From assembly GCA_029531795.1 (NCBI GenBank), contig JAPEIS010000003.1:1116001-1180000 (forward strand): 64,000 bases of DNA, given 5' to 3'. Origin of the DNA: Sclerotinia nivalis. Lineage: Eukaryota > Ascomycota > Leotiomycetes > Helotiales > Sclerotiniaceae. Under the pieces are notes generated by a model. That model did no database searches. It was not told where the DNA came from and saw only the letters and a list, made by a program, of their open reading frames with translations. Below are positions 1-12,100 of this stretch, piece after piece (positions within the stretch are counted from its first letter, which is position 1; each line of letters begins with the position of its first letter). The translations under genes and the position numbers were made by a program.

Positions 1-960
1 GGACTCTGTTTCGTTATCAAGCCGAATACAAATTATTCGATTTGTAGAGAACGATTGTATCCATCGAACTAGGTTATCAGGCCATCCTTGTTCCCTGAAT
101 CGGCGGATCAAATGTCCTGGGAGAACAGCATCAAAAACACCTTTGATATCCATAGTTAATAAGATAGTTTTAGAACCTGAATTCAAAGCCATTTCCAAAT
201 CATGTATAAGGCAAGTTGTGAGATCGATTGATGAATGCAGGGGAAGTGCTCCGAATTGTTGTTTGGCTAGTATTTTGAGGATTATAGTAATCCAGGATAT
301 CTTCTTTGTAATCAAACGTTCGAGATCTTTTTTTAATATTGAGAGTAGGGTTATTGATCTATAAGATCTAGGATTTGTGCGATTTGATTTGTTTAGTTTC
401 GGAACGATGGTTATAATCGCTGATCGGAAGTATTTAGGATGGTAATCTATTTCGAGGCATTTTTGAAAGAGTTGTAAGATATATGGTTCGATCAATGGCC
501 ATGCTAACTATAGGATCTTGGTAGGGATCTCGTCTATTCCTGGAGCTGTATTACCCGTACGAAGGATAGCAGTTTGAATATCCTGGATTGTGATAGCAGG
601 AAAGGCAATTGAACGAATGAAAGTTGAAGGCGAATCAAATGGGATATCATTAACTTCAACTATATTGATCAGCAGATTATTGATAAATAAATCTTTTTTA
701 GTTTGAATTGTTATAGCAAAAGAATGATCTAAAAGATCTACTAAAGGAAGAATTCGATATATTCCAATTGATTAATACCATTTTGTCATTTTAAAGATAT
801 CTTTTATTTCCTTGACTGAATTAAGTTTAAAAAGCCAGAATTCCTTTTTCGCTTTTTTGATAACCTTTCGAAGATTTTGTTTTGATTCTGAAAAGTTGTT
901 CGTTCGGTTTTCTTGAACAGCTGTCCGGCAGGTCTCGTTCTACTATGGTTGACCTGTATT
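1..960 (-). pseudogene. LINE reverse transcriptase domain (partial, with stops)
   Basis: Minus-strand translation gives a LINE reverse transcriptase N-terminal half. A 'PGIDEIPTKIL' stretch lies near 500-545 (the usual PG.D.I...L region), followed by 'PLIEPYILQLFQKCLE', a 'FGALPLHSSIDL' block near 210-270 (template-binding region) and an 'LLTMDIKGVFDAV' block near 125-170 with the first catalytic aspartate. A TAG interrupts the frame directly after 'PTKIL'. The palm YxDD motif would lie beyond base 1. The segment is contiguous with the endonuclease upstream on the same strand. It is a non-functional retroelement domain, and similarity to a specific named family was not tested. Confidence 0.75.
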
Positions 961-999
961 TCGGCCGAGTGATCTTTAAACTGATCCTGTGTATACTGA

Positions 1000-1863
1000 T
1001 TATAGAGCTTGAATGATATCTAAAACTAATTTATCAAGATCTGTGGTTGTGTTCAGAACTAGTAGATCTAGATTCAATAGATTCTCTATTAATAAAATAA
1101 AAAAGAGTTTTTTATCTAATATATTGATTCGAAGTCTTTGAATCGGATTCTGAAATCTTGTATTCCAATTCAAAGTTGTCAATAAGGATCGATGATCGGA
1201 AGTTGTATCCAAATGCAATACAGAAGTTGTATTGACTGTATATAATCCTGAAAGAAAAGCTAAATCGAGAACATTGCCCAAATTGTAAATAAGTTCATCG
1301 ATTGTAAAAAGAAAATTGAAAGAATTTGTATCTAGCCAAATTGTAAAAGATTCTACAGAATTTGAATATAAAGAACAAAAGAGATTCCATTTCGAATAAT
1401 AAAGGTTTAGATCCCCTGCAAAAAGTATAAAATTTAAAATATTCGAAGGTAAATCAAAAAGAGTTTGTATTATTTAGTTTTCATTTGTACAACCTCTAAA
1501 AACATTATAAATATTAATGATTGTAAGAATAGAATTAGTTAAAGATTGAATTTGTAAAAATAATAAATCCCGGAAGGATACAGACTGAAGCTAACTAGCT
1601 CGAATGCCTGCATTTTTCCGGGTATAAGATATCATACGAGGTCGGATTTCCCAATTATCGAATGGTATGAAAGTTTTATAAACAAAATAGGATTTAATGA
1701 TTCGGTATAAGATATCTGAGAATGTATAAGGTTCTTGAATTAGAATTATATTAATACAAGAATCATTGGTTAAGGAAAATGCTAATTCGTATAAAATAGC
1801 GTTTTTGGTTACATTAGCTTGTAAAATGATCAATGATTTAGAAGATAATCTAGAATTATACAT
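1000..1863 (-). pseudogene. LINE endonuclease domain (EEP superfamily) with stops
   Basis: The minus-strand reading starts at 1863 with an 'ILQANV' strand and then an 'IILIQEPY' block, the Asn and Glu metal-binding positions of exonuclease-endonuclease-phosphatase folds. The 'FILFAGDLN' block near 1400-1440 corresponds to the GDxN catalytic motif, and the domain ends with 'LDLAFLS' and 'TSDHRSL', the terminal SDH motif, near 1170-1270. All signature motifs appear in order, so the identification is firm. In-frame stops separate them. The domain belongs to the LINE ORF2 together with the reverse transcriptase downstream. Confidence 0.75.
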
Positions 1864-2014
1864 TAAAAGGAATCAGAAAAGGAAAAGTTTTTAATATAAT
1901 AAAACAATTAGAAAGATTAGAAGGAAATGGTATCAATGAAAATAATATCGAAGGAATTCAGATTGAAGTTGAAGGAGTAATAAATTCCTTCATAGGAGAA
2001 TTGGCTTTTAGAAT

Positions 2015-3240
2015 TCAAAAGCATTTTGTATTAGCATAAGCTCTAGCCTTAGCTTCTTTTGAGATTTTCTGGATAACTTGTTTTTCCGATTTGCTTTTGG
2101 GGCCTTTGTTAATAAGACAAAAGGGACAATATAGATTGTCTACAAGATAAAGGCCTCCACAATGTAAGCACCTCGCTAGACAAGCATAGATTGTATTGTA
2201 TCGGATTGAATGATTCTTTTCTGTATATTCAATTGTACTACAGATTCGGCATCTTTCTGGACAAGAGCAAATTCGAGTATTGTACCATTGAAAGCATCGA
2301 ATACATTGGATTATCTTAGATTTAAAGATGATTTGGGAAGTATTAATTGTAATTCCTAAAATCCGAAGATTCTTGGGAAAAGCTGTATATTGCAAAGCTG
2401 GAAAACTCAAAAACCAAATAGAATTATATAATCCGGATTCTTTGCTTTGTATAGATTCAATTACTTGGATCGCTTGTTGTCCTGTATTATCGTTGATAAC
2501 GTCGAGTATAGTTTCCGATTCGATTGGGACGATGATCAATTGTTGTGAATCTTTTAGAGTTGTAACGGTTCGTGGAATATAATTCAATCGATATATAATC
2601 CATAATTGTTATCGTTCGATTTTGTAGGTTTCGAATACTTTTTCGATTATATTTGAAAGGTTTTCTAAAGCTATTAAGTTCGTTAAAGAGTTCGTATATA
2701 GTGCAAACCCAGTATTTATTGCTTGGATTTCTTTCAAAAGTTTAACATCGTTTCCTAATTGTCCTTTCAATGTACTAAATACAGCGAAAGAACCGGCTTT
2801 TCGAACTAAATGATCGAATCCAATTCGAATAAAAAGACGAATATCAGTTTTGTATGAGATTTGAAATTGAGTTTTAAATTGAGATTTAATTCGGTTCCCA
2901 GTTTTTGGATTTGTAGATTGTATAATTGGTGGTAAAGGAATTGTAGTCTTTTGAGCATAAGTAGAATCCTTGAGATATTGAATTGTAGAAAGGCTTTTTA
3001 TAGGTTTAGCGATTTCAGGTGTGAATGCTAATTGAAAGGTTTATATATCAGGGCCAAGAAGATTGACAGAAGTTTTGGTAGAAGATTTGATAAATCGAGG
3101 AGGATGAGATCCATTAATAAATGCATCGAAGTGTTTGTTTGCTGTAAGAAAGATATCGATATATAACGCAATCAAGGGTTTTCGAAGTCGAACAGAGAAA
3201 GCCCGAACTGTTTCGGTATTGAGATAGTCGTCCTATAGCA
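2015..3240 (-). pseudogene. LINE ORF1 (gag-like, zinc-knuckle) with stops
   Basis: The minus-strand frame can be followed from about 3240 to the stop at 2015 and is interrupted by a few stops (for example a TAA just upstream of 2587). The C-terminal third (2015-2587) is rich in cysteine pairs (CIRCFQW, CSCPERCRIC, CLHCGG, CPFC), a cluster of zinc-knuckle-like motifs as in gag-like ORF1 proteins of fungal LINEs. A lysine-rich tail follows. It precedes the endonuclease-RT frame, as expected for ORF1. The exact N-terminus is not resolved. Confidence 0.65.
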
Positions 3241-3419
3241 AAGCGATGGGGCTAAAAATCTATTGACCTTTATTTGCTCTATTAGTAGCAATATTAACTG
3301 TATTAATGAGGGCTTGGGAGAGGAAGGGGGTTGAGGGGGCGGGAGGTATGGTAGCGGAAACGCGTCCGTACAGCGCCTGCCGGAGCTGAAAAGTTTCGTT
3401 TTTAAATCCTATAGATGAT

Positions 3420-3841
3420 AAGAACGATCGATTGATCAATAAAATGCAATAATAAACATGTTTTTCGAAAAATTCAATTCCTCACGAAAAAATAATGTAA
3501 AAATAATCGTAGGAACAAACGAGTACAGACCATATTAGTATCAGATCATATGATGGAGTATTGGAGCTTCGAAGGCTCCCGACGCTCCTAGAGCATTGGA
3601 GCTTTGAAGGCTTTTAGGGTTCCCAAATACGAAGGTCTATATAAATAGGATGGATTCCTTTATTTATAGAGTTTTGTACTCAAGAATAATCATTAATTTA
3701 AATACTATAGTTATTATACAATACAATCGTTATATTTTCATTTTTATTAAGCCTCTATTTGATCTTTAATAGAAATCATTATGGTTTTTCTATAAGTCCT
3801 TTGATCATTTCTTAATGATAAAGGATTGTAATAATGTAACA
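3420..3841 (+). repeat. 5' LTR of the outer chromovirus family
   Basis: The segment from about 3512 to 3841 aligns by eye with 19178-19569: shared blocks include the GGAACAAA.GAGTACAG region, 'ACGAAGGTCTATATAA' (a TATA-like box), the purine-poor stretch after it and the end '...TGTAACA'. The first 90 bases are strongly diverged, so the start (expected about 3420 from the 3' LTR length) is approximate. The central part carries two copies of an 'ATTGGAGCTT.GAAGGCT' unit that the 3' LTR lacks. Confidence 0.65.
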
Positions 3842-3893
3842 CTTTGAGCATCTTTATTAACTCAAACACCGATTTGATATATTTCATTTTATT

Positions 3894-4721
3894 ATGTTTT
3901 CGCAAGATTCCATTATTAATACTCCTCCAAACAATAACAACAACGATAGCGATGTCGAACTACCAGATGTCGATTCTATTCCAGTATAGATCACGGAAAC
4001 TTTACGAGTAGCAGTACCCGATAAGTATTACAACAATCGAAGGGAATTCGAAACCTTTCTACTTCAAAACGAAATGTACTTCAAATTCAATACTGCCAAA
4101 TTTGTAATTCCCAATAGTTATAATTTGTATACCTCTTTTTACCTTTGTGGAGAAGCAGCCAAATGGATTCAATTTTATTTCAAAGATTATTTCATTAAGT
4201 TTAGAGATTATTGTATAACAATTATACAAACCATTTTCGAAAGCTTTGCAGGATTCAAAAGAGAAATCGGACGAGTATTTGGGGATATCGACGAGGTTAA
4301 GATAGCCGAACGAAATCTATTCGTTTTGAAACAAACCGGGATAGCGATCAATTATGCTACGGAATTCAGACGATATACTAATCAAATCGGATGGGATCAG
4401 CAGGCTTTGCTAAGCTATTTCTATCGCGGCCTTAAGAATCATATAAAGTTGGAACTTGTAAAAGGTATCGAATTTACGAACATCAATGAAATGATAGAAC
4501 TTGTAATTAAGATCGATAATCGGTTTTACGAATATCAGCGAGATAAGAGATTCCCAAACTATTCGGATCAGAATTATAAGCGAAACGAAGAAAGACGACG
4601 ACAAGCTAGAAATGAAAGCTATAAAGATCCGATAAAACTGAATACTATTATTCGAAGAAAGCTATTCAAGGAAGAAATGGATAGATATAGAAATGAAAAG
4701 TTATGCTTCGAATGCAGATAA
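3894..4721 (+). pseudogene. Outer chromovirus gag (nonsense-mutated)
   Basis: ATG at 3894 opens a frame with one internal TAG (around codon 32) that continues to a TAG at 4719-4721. After an Asn-rich N-terminus comes a retrotransposon gag core ('FYLCGEAAKWIQFYFKDY', 'RNLFVLKQTG', 'YFYRGLKN'). A degenerate CCHC zinc knuckle follows (CFEC...PGYKAA..H), spanning the terminal stop. Gag forms the virus-like particle of LTR elements. The same phase continues into the protease frame without a shift, so this family probably used one gag-pol frame. The stops look like TGG or CAG converted to TAG. Confidence 0.75.
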
Positions 4722-5270
4722 CCAGGATATAAAGCTGCAATTCATTATCAAAAGAAACAAAGAAACTTCAATCGGAATAAGAAACCTTGGAAGGACAAGA
4801 AGCAACTCAATACGATATTTGTATTTTAGTTATATATTTTAAGTTGTATGGATTTAGGTTTTAAAGAACAATTGAAGGATAATCAATTCGAAGAATCAGA
4901 AGATTCAGAAGAAGAATCAATTTTATAGGCCAATCGAAAGCCAAGTTCAGGGGAACTTTGGATTATACAATACATCGACGAATAGAATCGTCGAATTTGG
5001 AGATTTGGAGAAACAAATGAAGGAACTTATAATGACGATCTAAATGTAAAAGGTGCTGTAAAGGGAGAAATTTATAAGACAAGAATCATCGATAAGTATA
5101 GAATCTTATAGTACAGAGTTACGATCAATTTCTTTTTTGTCGAAAGAACTTCATATCACTATATGAAAATGCCCGAACTAGAAGAAATATAGGAAGTCAT
5201 TTATTCTTATTACGATATTAATCATCCTATATACAAGACACATCTAGTACGATAGGTAGGGGATGAGTAT

Positions 5271-7388
5271 TTGGTGCAAGCCCAAATCATACAACCTTTA
5301 CAAGCAATAGGACATTTTCTTCGAGCTATACAAAGACTACCTTTAATCACCAAATGGAAAAACATACTCGACGACGAGATTTCCGTTGGTCAAGCAATTA
5401 CAAACGATGAGGAAGAAGATAGTTGGAATGTTTCTTTATTTGGTCAATTAAATCGCTTAATTGACCAAATTGACCAAATTGATCAAGTTGATCAAAACAA
5501 CCGAACGGGTCAAAATAGGCAATTAAACGCTATAGGATACAGCGGACAGATCAATCTGATGGTTATGATCAATGGGCATCGGTTTAGAGCTATGATAGAC
5601 TCTGGAGCAATCGGAAATTTTATTGCACAAGAAGCTGTATAAGAAGCTGATATAAGGTTCCAAACGAAGAAATACTTATATGTATTGCAATTAGTAGATG
5701 GACAACTAATTGATGCTGAAAATGGGATAGTACGAATGGAGACCAAGCCAACCGAAATGCAGATAGGTGAATATCACGAGTTTATATAGCTTGATGTGAT
5801 TCCACTAGGGAATCATCAGGTCATATTGGGTATGCTATAATTGATACGGTATAATCCCAATATTAATTGGAATCAAGGAACTTTGATACTCGATCAATGC
5901 GATTGTGATTATCGAGATATATACGAATCTGCGAAACTGAATATATACTTTAGGGAGTTGAAGGCGAACAATTCTATCGATGTAGAATACCAAATTCAGG
6001 ATCCTTCATTGACGGATATACCAATGGAGTATAGAAAATACACAAAACTTTTCGAAAAACGAAAGAGCTACGAAGCTTTATTAGAATACAAGCTATAGGA
6101 TTACAAAATAATACTAACGAAAGGAAAGATGCTTCCATTTGGGCCTATTCATCAAATGTCGAAAGAAGATTTGAGGATGCTCAAGAAATACATTGATAAT
6201 AGTTTAAAAAAAGAATAGATTAGAGAATCCATTTTATAAATAGCTAGCCCTGTATTATACACACCTAAAAAGGATAGAACCAAAAGGCTATACATAGATT
6301 ATCACAAACTCAACAATATGATAATCAAAGATCGATATCCATTTCCATTAGTTACGGAATTGAAAGATCGATTAAAGAAAGCCAAGATCTTCTTCAAGTT
6401 TGATTTACAAAACGGTTTTTATCTAATCAAAATGAAGAAAGATGAAGAATAGAAAACAGCATTCAGAATTCGATATAGATTATACAAGTATCAGATTATA
6501 CCATTTGAATTAACCAATACACCAGCAATATGTATGCGTTTAATAAACAACGTATTGAGAAAATATCTCGATATTTGTTGTATTTGTTATTTGGACAATA
6601 TATTGGTCTATTTGGAGATTCTAAAACAATACATTCAAAATATCAGCAATATTTTAGTATACTTGGAAAAAGCAGATCTTCAGTGTAAACCCAGCAAATG
6701 TGTATTCTATATCACGGAGATGGAGTTTTTAGGCTATACAATCTTTCTAGAAGGACTCAAAATGAGTTCAGACAAATTACAGGCTATTCAAGAATGGAAT
6801 TAGCTTACAAGCGTTAAAGAAGTACAATCCTTCTTAGGATTTGCCAACTTCTATTGCAGATTCATTAAAGATTATTCGAAAATAGCAACTCCGATGTCCG
6901 AAATAACCAAGAAGAATCAGGGAGAGTTTCAATGGACGGAAAAGGCACAGGAAGCTTTTGAACTATTCAAGCAAGTTTTCATGAAAGAACCGATACTTCT
7001 ATTATTCGATCCGGAATTACCAATTGAAATCGAGACCGATTCTTCGGACTACACTCTGAGGGCAGTATTAAGCCAGTCAGGAGCGAATAAAAAATAGCAA
7101 CCAATAACCTACTATTCCCGAAAGCTATTACCAGCAGAATTGAATTATGAGATTTACGATAAAAAGCTGTTAGCTATAATCGAAGTATTTAGGGAATAAA
7201 AAGTCTATTTGAAAGGATCGAAATATACGGTGCAGGTATATACCGATCATAAGAACCTAATTTATTTTACTATAATGAAGAAATTAAACAGATAACAGAT
7301 TAGATAATCCGAAACCATAACTGCCTACAATTTTCGCATTTCATATATCAAAGGAATAAAAAACGCTAAAACCAACGTTCTTAGTAGA
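5271..7388 (+). pseudogene. Outer chromovirus protease-RT-RNase H, copy 1 (truncated at the nested element)
   Basis: Domains in order: retropepsin with 'AMIDSGA' (active site DSG, about 5590); a reverse transcriptase from about 6130 with 'LYIDYHKLNN', 'FFKFDLQNGFY' and 'CYLDNILVY' (palm motif YLDN); the Ty3-type connection 'SFLGFANFYCRFI'; and RNase H with 'IETDSSDYT' and 'YTDHKNL'. TAG codons stand mainly at tryptophan positions where the second copy keeps TGG. A low-complexity IDQIDQIDQVDQ stretch precedes the protease. The frame ends abruptly at 7388, where the nested LTR begins; integrase is absent from this copy. Confidence 0.8.
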
Positions 7389-7643
7389 TGTGACGATCCT
7401 GTTATTCTATTATGCCATAAATGCCTTAGGCCATTCTTTCGGCTTTTGGTCCCCTCCGAAGGGACCAAAATGCCTCAGGTTATTATTTCATTTATTTCAT
7501 CCTGTATTCGCTTAGGGCTTTGGTCCCCTCCGAGGGGATCATAAAAGGCTCAACTCTATTGTATTTAGTACAGTAGTTTGTTATTCTCTAGTATAGATTA
7601 ATTGATTCATTCTATCATGCCTTGAATTAAGACCATCGTTATA
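7389..7643 (+). repeat. 5' LTR of the nested chromovirus
   Basis: 255 bp; it starts TGTGACGATCCTG and ends ATCGTTATA. Compared with the 3' LTR (14514-14768) it is the same length and differs only by about twenty transitions, with no gap visible. It contains a 10-bp inverted repeat (7444-7453 / 7461-7470) with a CTCCGAA loop and a second, weaker copy of the same hairpin near 7520-7540. Confidence 0.85.
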
Positions 7644-7664
7644 TTATAACAAACTCATTAGCAT

Positions 7665-7727
7665 TCCTGAGAAGGACAGAATATCCCCTGAGAAGGACAG
7701 AATATCCCTTGAGAAGGCCAGAATATC
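7665..7727 (+). repeat. Three 21-bp direct repeats in the leader of the nested element
   Basis: Three head-to-tail units of the form CCTGAGAAGGACAGAATATC follow the 5' LTR by about 20 bp; the third has two changes. They lie in the untranslated leader between the LTR/primer-binding region and the gag start at 7846. They could be packaging or regulatory repeats, but this is inference. Confidence 0.8.
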
Positions 7728-7845
7728 TAGCTAGTTATACCCATCGAGGTTATTGAACTAGCGAAACTCTTTATACATATCCGATTGACCTTTCCGAATT
7801 TTCATTGGTATCACTGCTATATTTACTCGTTCGAGAAAACTCCGT

Positions 7846-9117
7846 ATGTTTTTGCTCACTATTGCTAAGTCCGCTGTAGCGGAATTACAAGCTCAAATCG
7901 AATAAACTAAACAAAAGGAAGATCCTGGATTTGATACAGAAATTGACGAAACGGTAGTTATAAGTCTGTCCTCGCGTTCATCAATTCGAGGAGAATCAGT
8001 TCCTTTTGTAACCAGAACAATAAATCTTCAAAGCCTACAAAAAGAAAACTACGAAATCCGAACTCAAAACTAGATCATATTAGAACAATTGGACCAGATT
8101 CATTTTGCTTTAGTTAGCTTTTTACAAGAAAGATCCCCTGATACAGACGACAATAGACCTTCCTCTCGTTCTTGAATACGACAACGGCATTCTCGATAGA
8201 CTGAAGATCCCGATATTGTTATATCTAACAAAGAAGGTTCTACAATAAAAAGAAGATCAATATCTACAGTATCTCCCTATAGAAGACTCAATACGAGAGT
8301 GAAAGACTCTGAAACTTTCAACAATAGAGTCAATCCTTCCTTCGAATCATGGAGATTCCTTGCAGAAGGAAAACTCTTGGATAATGTAGATCATTATTTA
8401 GACGAGGGTACGAAAGTTCGCACTATTTTTCGATGGACTACTGGTAACGCACAACAACATCTGAAACCGAAAATGATCTGAAAGGAGTTTGCTATATACT
8501 AAAACATCTTGGATTACCTTAGCTTTATTTACTTTACATTTAATCGACAGGAACTGGCTATAAACGAATTCCGATTTCTACGAATGGGAACTATGACTTT
8601 CCATCAATTCTATACACAATTCTTGGAACTCGCAGCAGAAGCCGACCAACCAGAAAACTCCTTTCGAAGAGAACTCACTTCGAAGCTTTCCTTCTCGCTA
8701 AGAACTACAATAGTAGCCACTATGGACCTTTATCCCGATTTCTAGGGTTACGTGAATCACCTAACGAACGTAGACGCAAAGATGCATATTGTAAATCAGA
8801 AATACACTACAATGGCCAGGAATCTTGATCGAAAAGCTCCCTTGCCTGATAATCGCACTAGGAGTTCCACCCCCTTGTATGACAATGCCAAGCCAGAACG
8901 TATAGAAAGGGAAAAATCGGCCGCCCCTGGCTTCATACCGAATTTCAAGTCTCACCCTCCTGCTCCATCCTCCGCTTGCTTCAAATGCAAGGCCCCTAAT
9001 TGGACCAAGGACCACGTTTGTCCCCCTGGCATCCATAAGGTTGATACAATCTCCGAAGACGAGGAAACCCTTTCGGAACTTCTTGATTCCGATTTATATG
9101 AGTCGGGAAAGAACTAA
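7846..9117 (+). pseudogene. Nested chromovirus gag (nonsense-mutated)
   Basis: ATG at 7846 opens a 424-codon frame ending at TAA 9115-9117. The open pieces 8299-8481, 8509-8745 and 8752-9117 are all in this phase, separated only by stop codons. The core 'FEPSWRFLAEG'-like region (about 8330), 'FIYFTFNRQELAINEF' and 'GTMTFHQFYTQFLELA' match a retrotransposon gag domain. Near 8980-9015 a cysteine motif CFKCKAPNWTKDHVC replaces a classical CCHC knuckle. An acidic tail follows. The gag stop lies two codons after a GGGAAAG heptamer, and pol is in the -1 phase. Confidence 0.75.
9105..9111 (+). promoter_or_regulatory. Candidate -1 ribosomal frameshift heptamer at the gag/pol junction
   Basis: GGGAAAG lies in the gag phase as ..G GGA AAG, which fits the X XXY YYZ slippery pattern, and the gag TAA follows after one more codon (AAC). 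The -1 frame is open across the stop and leads directly into the protease (DTGT near 9258). No downstream pseudoknot was modelled. Confidence 0.5.
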
Positions 9118-12100
9118 TCCTTGGGAAAGTCTCCTCCCAAGGTTATCAATATGATCTCAAACATATTGATCTTCGGAGCCTCATAAATAACGATAGTTTT
9201 CTACTCTTTTGTCATTTTTTAGCTTATGGTTTCCAAATCCGGTTTTCTGTATTGGCGGATACCGGTACGTTTGCTTATTTGCTTATTAATACTCATTTTG
9301 CATATCAACTTTTTCGACGTATTAGCATCCCTATCATTCCTTTGAACAATTCTATCCCTGTTTAAGGATACGATGGCTGGCAAGGTGCTGTTATCATTTA
9401 TTCTATCCGTTTAATATTCCGATTGAACGATAGAACCTTCCTTCAAATCTCTTTCTTATTAATTGATATAAGAAAGGATATCATTATTAAAGATCTATGG
9501 TTCAAAGTTTATAATATAATACCTAGATCCTTCAACCATCAATTAGTATGGCCAAAGGATTTACCATCAATCCTATGTTTTTCAAGGGACATAATCATCT
9601 CCAGAAAATCTCTTTCAGCCCCTAAGCCATTATCCAATCCCGAATTTGAAAAAGATATACAACAATGTGATGCCTTTTTCGAAATCGATCACCTAGAACC
9701 CTTTCTTCCTTTAACTAGATTCATTATTAAGTACGAATAGGATTTACACACTAACCTTCGATAGATGGAAAAGGAATTCCAGGAAAGTTCATTTGTCGAA
9801 CGAAATTTGCTCCCTTTCGTAGGGACCAAATCAACTAATCGCTCTGTACTTTTAAATGAACTGTTTTCCGAACACTATCAACCAACCTATCTCTCACAGA
9901 TCGCTATCGATATCATTGTGATCTCCATTGAAGCTTTCAAAATGTATAATCGTCGCTGCGATAACACTATCTTTTCCACTAACATTTATGAAATCAATAC
10001 AATGCTAGAAAATCGAATGCAGAATTCGAGCAACGAAGAGCTTCAAGAACTGATCCAAAGAGTCTTTCAGGCTTACTATGAGTACCTTAAAATCTTCTCC
10101 AAAAAGGAATCAGATAAATTGCTACAACACACCGCATACGATTATAAAATCGAAATTCCCCCCGACGTACAACTCAGGACTAGTCCGATATACAACATAT
10201 CTTCGGAGGAATTACTAATCGTGAAAGAATATCTGATGGACAATCTGAAAAAGGGTTTTATCGAAGCTAGCTTCTCTTCCTTCGCTACACCTGTACTCTT
10301 CGTTTCCAAGCCAAATAGTGGTTTACGCTTCTATATCGATTTCCGACGTCTTAACGCGCTTACCAAAAGAGACAAATACCCTTTACCCTTAATCGACGAA
10401 ATGCTAGCATACATATCGAAATCGAAAATTTTTACGAAGCTGGATATCCGGCAAGTATTCCATCGAATTCGTATGCACCCTGATTCCGAAGATTTAATCA
10501 CATTCCGAACCCGATACGGAACTTATAAGTGTAAAGTCTTACCCTTCGGATTAACCAATGGTCCTACTACTTATCAACGTTATATAAACGATGTTCTTTT
10601 CGATCTTTTGGATATAATATGTACGGCTTACCTAGACAATATTCTGATTTACTCTAAAAACGAATCAGAGCACGAATTGTATATATTACAGGTCCTTGAT
10701 CGTCTCCGAAAAGCTGGTCTACAGACCGATATTAACAAATATGAATTCAATATTAAAAGGATTAAATATCTTGGTTTTATTATCTCCACAAAAGGAATAA
10801 AGATCGATCCACAGAAAATCGAAATTATAAAAGAATAGAAAGCCTTTACAAACGTTAAAAAAGTACAATCCTTTCTAGGGTTTTGCAACTTTTACAAACG
10901 TTTTATACAAGATTTCGGACGAATCGTTCACCCCTTGATCAATCTGACCAAAAAGGAAACTCCCTTTATATAGGACAACGCTTGTACTACTACTTTCAAT
11001 CGCCTTAAATAGACTATACTCCAGACCTCTGTATTGAAGCATTACCAATTATATTTTCAGATTATGATTAAAACAGATACTTCAGACGGTATTGTCGGCA
11101 AAGTGCTCTCTCAGTTACATGACAACAATCAATGGTATCCTGTCGCTTTCTTTACCAAAACCATACTTCCGACCGAAATGAATTATACCATATTCGATAA
11201 GGAAATGCTTGCTATTATCAAAACCTTCAAAACCTGAAGAGCAGAACTCACAGGTTCTCTTTATTGTATTAAAGTCGTTATCGACTATAAAGCTTTGGAA
11301 TACTTCATAATCAAGAAAACCTTGAATCAATAACAAACAGAGTGATCTGAAATCTTGGCAAACTTCTGGTTCGAAATATCATATCGATCGAAAGTCAATA
11401 ATGCCGCAGCAGATACCCTTAACCACTATAATCAAAAAGTGGAAACGCAGAAAATAATACACTTTGAACATCATATTCAAACCCTACTCCCACCAGAAGT
11501 TCTTAACAAAAGGATATTGGACGAACTCAATATAGAAAGGGAGGAAATAACTGCGATCCTAACTATTAAAGCAAAAGAACTTGACCTCGTAGACCGTATC
11601 CTACAAACCAACTGCACACATCCTTCTGTACAATCAGAACGCGATTTGATTGTTAAATTGAAAAAAGGATATTCCATACGTAATGGTTTATTATTCCACA
11701 AAGACTGATTAGTTGTGCCCGATATAGATGGCCTCCGTATTAATCTTATAAAGGAAACCTATATCCAAATCTCTTCAGCTCATCCTGGTAAAACCAAAAC
11801 GAAACTAATCATAAAAAAGCAGTATTTTTGGAAAAGAATAACCGACTATATCGATCAGTACATCGACAATTGTACCACTTGCTACAATTATCATATCTCG
11901 AGAAATCGAACGCCTGGTTTTTTGCATCCTTTGCCTATTCCTGTCCGACCATAGACAGATATATCAATAAACTTCAAATCATTTCCAAAGAATAAACACA
12001 GATACAATAACGTTTTTGTAATTATCGATAAATTATCGAAGCAATCAATATATATCCCTTGCTATCACACTACAACCACCCAGGAAATGATTTTACTATA

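Larger units (their letters stand above)
1..3400 (-). mobile_element. Degenerate Tad/LINE-like non-LTR retrotransposon, 3' end outside the window
   Basis: Read on the minus strand, the block runs in the order gag-like ORF1, apurinic-type endonuclease, reverse transcriptase, which is the layout of fungal Tad/I-clade LINEs. The reverse transcriptase continues past base 1, so the 3' end of the element is missing from the window. The 5' end lies in a short GC-richer stretch near 3300-3400. All three domains carry many in-frame TAG/TAA codons but the frames stay largely continuous, which suggests RIP-type point mutation rather than random decay. It is a dead copy. The outer boundary near 3400 is approximate because no target duplication was found. 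Confidence 0.8.
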
